Shown one piece after another: positions 35,433-41,466 of a stretch of 41,466 nt of DNA. The notes beneath the pieces are model-generated. The model saw nothing but the letters and a program-made list of their open reading frames with translations. It did not search any database and was not told the origin of the DNA. How positions within the stretch are numbered: position 1 is the first letter of the stretch; the number at the start of each line of letters is the position of its first letter. The stretch is from Rossellomorea vietnamensis NBRC 101237. Its GTDB lineage: Bacteria; Bacillota; Bacilli; Bacillales; Bacillaceae_B. Location: positions 1 to 41,466 of the forward strand of contig NZ_BCVQ01000036.1 of the NCBI RefSeq assembly GCF_001591825.1, given 5' to 3'. Both the position numbers and the translations under genes were made by a program.

Positions 35433-36192
35433 GCAGAAAGTCATCGTATTTATGCCGGCCCATAATGAAGAAGAGTCGATCGGGGATGTCATTAAGCGGG
35501 TGCCCCGCTCCTTCCACCCTTTCGTGGATGTGGAAGTATTGGTCACCAATGATGGTTCAACAGATCGAACGGTTGAAGTGGCTGAAAGGGCAGGTGCCGA
35601 TCATATCATTACATTTGAGAAAAATCGTGGACTGGGTGCTGCGGTACGAGAAGGACTGCGGGCATCCTTTGACCTCCATGCTCATATCGGGGTCATGATT
35701 GATGCGGATGGAGAGTACCCGCCAGAACAAATACCGGAGCTATTGGAGCCGATTTTCAAAGGGGAAGCGGATTATACCATGGGGTCGAGATTCTTGGGAA
35801 CCATCAATGGCATGAAGCTTCACCGCCGATTGGGGAACTATTGTTTCACCCTTCTTCAATGCGTCCTCCTAAGAAAGTGGATCTACGACGGACAGTCCGG
35901 TATGAGGGCGTTCTCGAGGCAGGCAATGGAACATGCCGAAATCATCCATGACTACAACTACGCTCAAGTGCTGACCTTGAACCTTGTCCGTAAAGGATTT
36001 CGTGTGAAGGAAATCCCGATTTTGTATTATGTGAGGACGACGGGCCGGTCCTTCATCAAGTTCAAGTCCTATATGTCATCTGTTCTTCCCGCCATTATCC
36101 AGGAGATGAAAAAACCGGTGGAGAAAGTATATGTGGAAGAGCAGGCCCATTACATCCCTTCAGATGAAGGAACGAATCATTTTGCAAAATGA
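35425..36192 (+). CDS. GT2 family glycosyltransferase (dolichyl-phosphate mannose synthase-like)
   Basis: A 255-residue GT-A fold transferase. Sugar-nucleotide binding motifs: FMPAHNEEESIGDVI, VTNDGSTD and the DAD metal site in MIDADGEYPPEQI; GSRFLGT and QSGMRAFSR follow as in polyprenyl-phosphate glycosyltransferases. There is no C-terminal membrane helix pair, so it would act at the cytoplasmic face on a membrane acceptor. It overlaps the phosphodiesterase gene by eight bases and closes the four-gene operon; a strong terminator follows. Likely product is a lipid-linked sugar (inference), which the GT-C-like protein encoded at 38160 could use. Confidence 0.88.
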   Translation: MNKQKVIVFMPAHNEEESIGDVIKRVPRSFHPFVDVEVLVTNDGSTDRTVEVAERAGADHIITFEKNRGLGAAVREGLRASFDLHAHIGVMIDADGEYPPEQIPELLEPIFKGEADYTMGSRFLGTINGMKLHRRLGNYCFTLLQCVLLRKWIYDGQSGMRAFSRQAMEHAEIIHDYNYAQVLTLNLVRKGFRVKEIPILYYVRTTGRSFIKFKSYMSSVLPAIIQEMKKPVEKVYVEEQAHYIPSDEGTNHFAK

Positions 36193-36217
36193 CAACATAA
36201 AACCATATCTTTAACAA

Positions 36218-36260
36218 AAAATAAGTACTCCGGCTTCTATGCTTGAGTACTTATTTTATA
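36218..36260 (+). terminator. Terminator of the envelope-glycan operon
   Basis: Perfect 13-bp stem with arms AAAATAAGTACTC (36218-36230) and its complement (36245-36257). The T-rich right arm abuts the next promoter. Confidence 0.88.
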
Positions 36261-36289
36261 TTGACAATACGAATGATAATCATTATCAT
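36261..36289 (+). promoter_or_regulatory. SigA promoter with a consensus Fur box (FTR1 operon)
   Basis: Perfect TTGACA (36261-36266), 17-base spacer, TATCAT (36284-36289). The Fur box TGATAAT-C-ATTATCA (36274-36288) matches the 7-1-7 consensus at every arm position and covers the -10 box, so iron-loaded Fur should block this promoter. Confidence 0.92.
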
Positions 36290-36311
36290 TGAAAACAGGA
36301 GGGAATCATAC

Positions 36312-37061
36312 ATGAAAAAATCGTTCATAACCACTGTACTATTGTTTTTATTAGGTAATATCCTGCTGTCTTCACAGGCATCCGCCTATTCATACGGCGA
36401 TCCGAGTGAGGAGAAAATAGCAGAAGCGTATAAAGAAATCATGATCAAGCTTGATCAAGACCCTCCGAATTATTCAGAGTCCAAAAAGATTTATGAAACG
36501 GTTCAAGAAGAAGTCGATCAGCATATGGGTGAAGAACCTTCCAAGATCATCCTTCAGAACCTTGATAAAAAAGAAAAGCAAGAGGCAATTCAAAATCTGG
36601 ATGAACTTCTTGTCCTCAATATTGCCAGAAGACTTGAAAGCATTGATAAAAACTTCTCGGAATATGATACGAGTAAGCGATTACTCGCAAAAGGATTTGC
36701 TACATATAAAACGTTATCCCCGAAAGTAGAAGGGGAAAACCCTGAATTGGATCAAGAGATCAGGACTGAATTCGATCAAGCGCTGGAATCCCTCGGGAAC
36801 CCGGGACTGTTCGGAGTCGGAACAAAGGAATCCGATCAGGACACGTTTAAAGAAAGTAAAACGTTCATAGTGGATTCGCTGCAAAAAGAATTCGACATTA
36901 AGAGCCTTGAAGTCGGACACTTTTCTGAAAGTGCCACTGAGGAATCAAGCGGGAAACAGGAGTGGACGGATGTTTCCAACCTGAAGAACTGGATACCCAT
37001 CATCATTATCGTAGGGGTTCTGGCTGCAGCGATTGTCTATGCCGTCAGAAAACGTAAATAA
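36312..37061 (+). CDS. Fur-regulated secreted protein with C-terminal membrane anchor, FTR1 partner
   Basis: A 249-residue protein: signal peptide ending ASA (cleavage after Ala25), an extracellular helical domain (~30-210), a polar linker and a C-terminal membrane helix (~227-245) with Arg/Lys-rich tail. The domain resembles the lipoprotein at 30751: Asn/Asp-Tyr-x2-x-x-x-Ile-Tyr (NYSESKKIYETV against DYDKVTSIYKDD) and a later FxxYxxLxPxV block (FATYKTLSPKV against AKEFYAILEPTV), with similar spacing. It may capture or oxidise iron for the permease (inference). Start is ATG 36312 with AGGAGG at 36297-36302; the frame upstream crosses the promoter. FTR1 follows after 44 bases. Confidence 0.84.
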   Translation: MKKSFITTVLLFLLGNILLSSQASAYSYGDPSEEKIAEAYKEIMIKLDQDPPNYSESKKIYETVQEEVDQHMGEEPSKIILQNLDKKEKQEAIQNLDELLVLNIARRLESIDKNFSEYDTSKRLLAKGFATYKTLSPKVEGENPELDQEIRTEFDQALESLGNPGLFGVGTKESDQDTFKESKTFIVDSLQKEFDIKSLEVGHFSESATEESSGKQEWTDVSNLKNWIPIIIIVGVLAAAIVYAVRKRK

Positions 37062-37105
37062 GGTCACCATAGAAATAGTCTTTAAGCAAGTAAGGGGGAA
37101 CTATT

Positions 37106-38026
37106 GTGGAATTACAAGCTTTACTGATCACCTTTCGTGAAGTCCTGGAAGCGTTACTGATCATCGGGATCATCACTACCTATCTGAAGAAAACGAATCA
37201 CGGCAAGTTTACAAAGTTTGTCTGGCTGGGTGCCGGATTAGCGGTAATCGCCAGTGTCGGCGTAGCGATGCTCTTTCAGGTCGTCTTTACAGGATTTGCC
37301 GCCATGGGAAGCGAGATGTATCTGAAGATCGGCATCATGCTGGTCTCCTCCGTCCTTCTTACCCAGATGGTCTTCTGGATGGCGAAACACAGCCGTGACC
37401 TTAAAGGAAACATGGAAGGGAAAATGAAGCATTTTATTTCCACAGGTAATATTGTCGGAATGGTGATCCACTCGTTCCTCGTTGTTCTTCGCGAAGGTGT
37501 GGAGACCGTATTTTTCTTCGCCGCCATTACGGGCGGGGATATCGGAGCGGCCATGCAGGGCTGGGGAGCGATTACGGGAGTCGTCATCGGTTGTGTCGTA
37601 GCTTACTTCTTCTTTAAAGGCACAATGAGAATTTCATTGAAAAGCTTCTTTAAAGTGACCGGCGCATTCATTATCCTCATCTCTGCAGGACTTCTTGTAC
37701 AGGCAATTTCCATGATGCAGGATATAGGATTGATCGGCAGTGTGATTCCACACCTTTACGACCTGACCTGGCTACTGCCTGAGCATCCGATCGATTACGC
37801 CCATTTCCTCCGTGATACGGGAACTGCCCCGTTGTTATCCGGTGATGTAGGCATCTTCCTTAAAGCGTTGTTCGGTTATTCCTCCATGCCGTCCATCGAA
37901 GAAGTGATTTCGTATATCGGTTATTTCGTAGCGATTTACTTCCTGACTGCACCGAAGCGGGAGTCGGTGAAAGCAAAGGAAGAGGTCAAAGGCGGAGTGA
38001 AGGATTTGAGCCCACAAGCTAAATAA
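37106..38026 (+). CDS. FTR1/EfeU-family iron permease
   Basis: A 306-residue polytopic permease with about seven membrane helices. Both iron-ligand motifs of the FTR1 family are intact: REVLE (11-15, first helix) and REGVE (129-133, fourth helix), the internal pseudo-repeat typical of the family. It should import iron across the cytoplasmic membrane, usually as ferric iron generated by an oxidase. No EfeB peroxidase or EfeO cupredoxin/M75 gene is nearby; the partner here is the anchored protein just upstream. GTG start at 37106, SD AAGGGGG. Transcribed from the Fur-controlled promoter at 36261. Confidence 0.93.
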   Translation: MELQALLITFREVLEALLIIGIITTYLKKTNHGKFTKFVWLGAGLAVIASVGVAMLFQVVFTGFAAMGSEMYLKIGIMLVSSVLLTQMVFWMAKHSRDLKGNMEGKMKHFISTGNIVGMVIHSFLVVLREGVETVFFFAAITGGDIGAAMQGWGAITGVVIGCVVAYFFFKGTMRISLKSFFKVTGAFIILISAGLLVQAISMMQDIGLIGSVIPHLYDLTWLLPEHPIDYAHFLRDTGTAPLLSGDVGIFLKALFGYSSMPSIEEVISYIGYFVAIYFLTAPKRESVKAKEEVKGGVKDLSPQAK

Positions 38027-38034
38027 ATTGTATC

Positions 38035-38118
38035 AGTACCAAACCTCATTGCCCTTAAAGATTGAACACCCTTTTCGAAAGGTGTACACTCTTTAAAGGA
38101 ATGTATGTTTGGTACTTT
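38035..38118 (+). terminator. Three-tier nested-hairpin terminator after FTR1
   Basis: Outer arms AGTACCAAAC (38035-38044) and GTTTGGTACT (38107-38116) are perfect; nested inside are CCTTAAAG/CTTTAAAGG (one bulge) and ACACC/GGTGT around CTTTTCGAAA. The outer arm runs into TTTTTT. Confidence 0.75.
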
Positions 38119-38159
38119 TTTAATGATTGAGAGTCTAACAAAGTATGAGGGTGACGTCG

Positions 38160-39638
38160 TTGAGAATGAAGAGTGGGAAGTATATGAGTCGGCTGAACGT
38201 GGCGGGTGCATTTGCTGTGGCGGCTGTTTTGGTTCTTCAGCTGATCTGGATCCCTAGCTATGCGGCTACTTGGGATATGGTTGATTTTGCACTGGGTGTC
38301 CTGCATTTTGATATGTATCAGATGCAGCCCCACTTTCCCGGTTATCCTTATTTCATCCTGGGAGGGAAAGTCCTTCATCTGATGGTGGGGGACCCCGTCC
38401 AAGCCCTGACTCTTTTTAATATACTTCTGTATGGAAGTGCCATCATCCCTCTTTTTCTGTTAATGAACCGAATCGTGCGTCCGACATATGCAGGGATAGC
38501 AACAGCCATCGTGTATACGAGCAGCTTTACGATCCTGATGGTGAATCAGCCGATGTCCGAGGGAGCAGCAGTCGGGATGATGTGGTGGTATATATGGAGC
38601 TTGGTTTTGGCCAATGAGAGACATCATAAAGGATTCCTCATTCTCCCACTGCTCCTATTCAGTCTGCTTCTTGGAATCAGGTTATCTTATCTGGTCCTTG
38701 GGATTGGGATCCTGATGCTACTGTACAGAAAATGGAAGAGTGGCGTGGTAACGCTTCTGGATACGTTCGTTTACCTGCTCATTGCTCTCCTGTTCCAGCT
38801 CCTCTGGGTATCGGGGATCAGCATGTCGGAAGGGGGATTTGAAAGCTTTCTCCGACTGGCCCTTTCCTTCACGAACGGACATTTTCAAGAATGGGGGGGA
38901 ACGATCGGTGCCTCAGATCTCAGTCTCTGGGACAGAGTCGTGAAGCTGATTTTTGTGAACGCGATATGGGTGGGGGGTGTCGCTGAGTTCCTCCCCCTCC
39001 TCATTCTATTGGTTGTCGGTTTGGCTGCAGCAAGGAAGGATTCACACGGGAATCGTTCCATGACAAGCTTGATGCTGGTGCTATTGGGCAGTTATTTCCT
39101 TTGGGCCCTTTTTGCCCAGAATGTAATGAAGCCCCGTCACGCTTTGCCTTTGATCGGCATCGCCTTGTTCCTTGGAGCGGGAAGACTGCTTTCACAACGA
39201 CTGTCACGGACAGGTTCCATTCTTGTCCTTTCGTTCCTTCTGCTTCAGGTTTACCATACAAGTGCGTTATTATATAAACATGCATCGGACATTCCGGCCG
39301 TTTATCAAATGGCCGATTATCTAGAGAGCGAAGAGGAAGGACAGCCTCTCGTCGTATATACCTGGGAAGAGTCCAGGGTACTCGAGTATCTAAACGTCCC
39401 TTTTATTCATAAGAAAGTACAAACGTATGAAGTGTTTACCACTGACGCACGATATTACCCTGAACGGGATATTTTTCTGACGGATAAAGTGGTCGAAGGC
39501 TTTAAGAAGCAGGGGATTCAGATGGATGAGTTCATTAAAGTCGAGAAGCATTTCCATTCCAGTGAGCTCATCGACCCGATCTATCATGACCTGACATTAT
39601 ATAAATGGAAGAAACAGAGGGGGGAGGAAAAAGGATGA
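38160..39638 (+). CDS. GT-C-type polytopic membrane glycosyltransferase-like protein
   Basis: A ~492-residue protein with about ten to twelve membrane helices and a C-terminal soluble domain (~370-492). The first extracellular loop carries [17 protein letters not shown] followed by HFPGYPYFI, the Asp-containing loop pattern of GT-C/GT39-like lipid-linked-sugar transferases. It would use a polyprenyl-phosphate sugar at the outer face; target unknown. Start: TTG 38160 is favoured by GAGGGTGA five bases upstream; ATG 38145 or ATG 38166 are alternatives. The TGA stop overlaps the uvrC ATG (ATGA), so the two are translationally coupled. Some databases label such proteins nucleoporin-interacting, which is probably spurious. 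Confidence 0.78.
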   Translation: MRMKSGKYMSRLNVAGAFAVAAVLVLQLIWIPSYAATWDMVDFALGVLHFDMYQMQPHFPGYPYFILGGKVLHLMVGDPVQALTLFNILLYGSAIIPLFLLMNRIVRPTYAGIATAIVYTSSFTILMVNQPMSEGAAVGMMWWYIWSLVLANERHHKGFLILPLLLFSLLLGIRLSYLVLGIGILMLLYRKWKSGVVTLLDTFVYLLIALLFQLLWVSGISMSEGGFESFLRLALSFTNGHFQEWGGTIGASDLSLWDRVVKLIFVNAIWVGGVAEFLPLLILLVVGLAAARKDSHGNRSMTSLMLVLLGSYFLWALFAQNVMKPRHALPLIGIALFLGAGRLLSQRLSRTGSILVLSFLLLQVYHTSALLYKHASDIPAVYQMADYLESEEEGQPLVVYTWEESRVLEYLNVPFIHKKVQTYEVFTTDARYYPERDIFLTDKVVEGFKKQGIQMDEFIKVEKHFHSSELIDPIYHDLTLYKWKKQRGEEKG

Positions 39639-41404
39639 ATCAGAATATCACGAATAAATTAGCGCTGCTTCCCGACCAACCGGGCTGTTATTTAATGAAG
39701 GACAGGCAGGGTACGATCATCTATGTGGGAAAGGCCAAAGTATTGAAGAACCGGGTGCGTTCCTATTTCACAGGCTCTCATGATGCAAAAACCCAGCGGC
39801 TGGTAGGGGAGATCGAGGACTTCGAATACATCATGACCTCATCTGACCTGGAAGCCCTTGTCCTCGAAATGAATTTGATCAAGAAGTACGACCCTAAATA
39901 CAATGTCATGCTTAAGGATGATAAAAGCTATCCGTTCATCAAGTTAACGAATGAGCGGCACCCGAGACTCATTACCACACGAAAGGTCCAGCGGGGAAAA
40001 GGAAAGTATTTCGGTCCTTATCCGAATGTCGGAGCGGCAAATGAAACGAAAAAACTTCTCGACCGCTTGTATCCCCTAAGGAAGTGCTCGACGCTTCCTG
40101 ACCGAGCCTGCCTTTACTATCATATGGGGCAATGTCTCGCTCCCTGCATTAAAGAAGTGAGCAAAGACACGTACCGTGACATGACAGATGAAATAGCCAG
40201 ATTCCTCAATGGGGGATACAAGGAAATCAAGAAACAGCTGACTTTGAAAATGAATGAAGCCTCGGAAAATCTGGAGTTTGAAAGAGCGAAGGAATTCCGG
40301 GATCAGATTCTCCATATCGAAGCGACCATGGAAAAACAGAAGATGACGATGACCGATTTCACCGACCGTGATGTATTCGGATATTCCGTTGATAAAGGCT
40401 GGATGTGTGTGCAGGTATTCTTCGTCCGGCAAGGGAAGCTCATTGAGCGCGATGTGTCTTTATTCCCTCTCTATAATGAACCAGAGGATGAGTTCCTGAC
40501 GTTCCTGGGTCAGTTCTACTCCAAATCCAACCACTTTAAGCCGAAGGAGATTTTTTTGCCTGAAGAGATCGATATCGAGCTGGCGGAGAAACTTCTTGAG
40601 GTGAAAATGACCCAGCCAAAACGGGGGAAAAAGAAAGAGCTTGTAAAGCTTGCCGAAAAAAATGCCCAACAGGCACTTGGGGAGAAGTTCGCCCTGATTG
40701 AAAGAGATGAAGAGCGGACGATCAAAGCCATTGAAAGGCTCGGGGATCATATGGGGATTTATACGCCTTTCCGGATTGAAGCCTTTGATAACTCCAATAT
40801 TCAAGGTAGTGATCCCGTATCGGCCATGATCGTCTTTTTAGACGGGAAACCGGCAAAGAAAGAATACCGTAAATATAAGATCAAAACCGTCAAGGGCCCC
40901 GATGATTATGATTCCATGAGGGAGGTGGTCCGGAGAAGGTATACGAGAGTGCTGAAAGATGGACTTCCTTTACCGGACCTTATCATCATCGACGGAGGAA
41001 AAGGTCAGATCGAAGCGGCAAGGGACGTGATCGAGAATGAATTGGGTCTCGACATCCCGATCGGGGGTCTTGCAAAAGACGATAAGCATCAGACATCGGA
41101 ACTGCTGTACGGAAACCCGCTGCAAATCGTCCCCCTTGAAAAGCGCAGCCAGGAATTCTATCTCCTCCAGCGCATCCAGGATGAAGTCCACCGGTTCGCC
41201 ATCACCTTCCACCGTCAGCTGAGAGGCAAAAGCGCCTTCCAATCCACCCTCGACGACATCGACGGCATCGGTCCAAAACGGAAGAAACAACTTCTTAAAC
41301 ACTTTGGCTCCATGAAAAAGATGAAAGAAGCGACAGTCGAGGAATTTATAGAGATAGGAATACCTGAAGCCGTTGCGAAAGTATTGGTGGAGAAATTGAA
41401 GTAG
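39635..41404 (+). CDS. uvrC: Excinuclease ABC subunit C
   Basis: A 589-residue UvrC, the dual-incision nuclease of nucleotide excision repair. Domains: GIY-YIG 3' incision nuclease (~10-95, [19 protein letters not shown]), cysteine-rich linker ([21 protein letters not shown]), UVR/UvrB-binding motif (~195-235), RNase H-like 5' incision domain (~370-540, [35 protein letters not shown]) and C-terminal double HhH (~545-589, [21 protein letters not shown]). Start is ATG 39635 with SD GGGGAGGAAAAAGG; the frame extends upstream into the previous gene. In B. subtilis it directly follows trxA. The last 62 bases of the window after it show no feature. Confidence 0.97.
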   Translation: MNQNITNKLALLPDQPGCYLMKDRQGTIIYVGKAKVLKNRVRSYFTGSHDAKTQRLVGEIEDFEYIMTSSDLEALVLEMNLIKKYDPKYNVMLKDDKSYPFIKLTNERHPRLITTRKVQRGKGKYFGPYPNVGAANETKKLLDRLYPLRKCSTLPDRACLYYHMGQCLAPCIKEVSKDTYRDMTDEIARFLNGGYKEIKKQLTLKMNEASENLEFERAKEFRDQILHIEATMEKQKMTMTDFTDRDVFGYSVDKGWMCVQVFFVRQGKLIERDVSLFPLYNEPEDEFLTFLGQFYSKSNHFKPKEIFLPEEIDIELAEKLLEVKMTQPKRGKKKELVKLAEKNAQQALGEKFALIERDEERTIKAIERLGDHMGIYTPFRIEAFDNSNIQGSDPVSAMIVFLDGKPAKKEYRKYKIKTVKGPDDYDSMREVVRRRYTRVLKDGLPLPDLIIIDGGKGQIEAARDVIENELGLDIPIGGLAKDDKHQTSELLYGNPLQIVPLEKRSQEFYLLQRIQDEVHRFAITFHRQLRGKSAFQSTLDDIDGIGPKRKKQLLKHFGSMKKMKEATVEEFIEIGIPEAVAKVLVEKLK

Positions 41405-41466
41405 ATAATAATAGATAGAGTGTTAGGTTTATCAGTTATTTTAGAAGTAACTAGTGAATAAGCAGA

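Overview
The window is a chromosomal segment of a low-to-moderate GC, endospore-forming member of the Bacillaceae. The evidence is a SASP gene (sspI), T-box leaders, the B. subtilis-type primosome genes dnaB and dnaI, an AUU-initiated infC behind an L20-type leader, frequent TTG/GTG starts with strong Shine-Dalgarno (SD) sequences, and gene order close to the B. subtilis speD-to-uvrC region. The genus cannot be fixed from sequence reading alone; a Rossellomorea/Bacillus-like marine lineage is a guess.

Layout. 1-5.1 kb: speD (polyamines), a small conserved gene, nrdR, dnaB, dnaI and ytxC. 5.1-9.0 kb: T-box and thrS, a long perfect inverted repeat, then the L20 leader with infC-rpmI-rplT. 9.0-13.2 kb: a ysdA/ysdB/ysdC cluster with a TVP38 protein and an all-alpha dUTPase inserted, ysdB carrying a consensus-perfect SigW promoter; then an isochorismatase-family hydrolase and sspI on the minus strand. 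13.3-24.7 kb: the 23S/tRNA methyltransferase ysgA, T-box with pheS-pheT, rnhC (minus), zapA, cvpA, polX, mutS2, yshE and a 27-residue membrane peptide gene. 24.9-30.6 kb: the fatty-acid beta-oxidation cluster lcfA, fadR, fadB, etfB, etfA, with a 12-bp-arm FadR operator inside the fadR promoter, then trxA.

30.6-39.6 kb is the accessory part. In B. subtilis trxA is, to my knowledge, next to uvrC. Here about 9 kb lie between them: (i) a Fur-box-controlled lipoprotein built from ~84-residue tandem repeats; (ii) a tightly overlapping four-gene envelope operon (UDP-sugar epimerase, LPG-synthase/AglD-like polytopic protein, membrane-anchored AlkP-superfamily phosphodiesterase, GT2 glycosyltransferase); (iii) a second Fur-box promoter driving a secreted, C-terminally anchored protein that resembles the lipoprotein repeats, followed by an FTR1-type iron permease; (iv) a GT-C-like polytopic glycosyltransferase whose stop codon overlaps the uvrC start.

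The best candidate for something undescribed is the Fur-regulated FTR1 transporter that uses this repeat-domain pair in place of EfeO/EfeB, split by an envelope-glycan operon. No CRISPR array, insertion sequence, rRNA or tRNA gene was seen. All functional calls rest on motif and gene-order recognition by eye; no similarity search was run.
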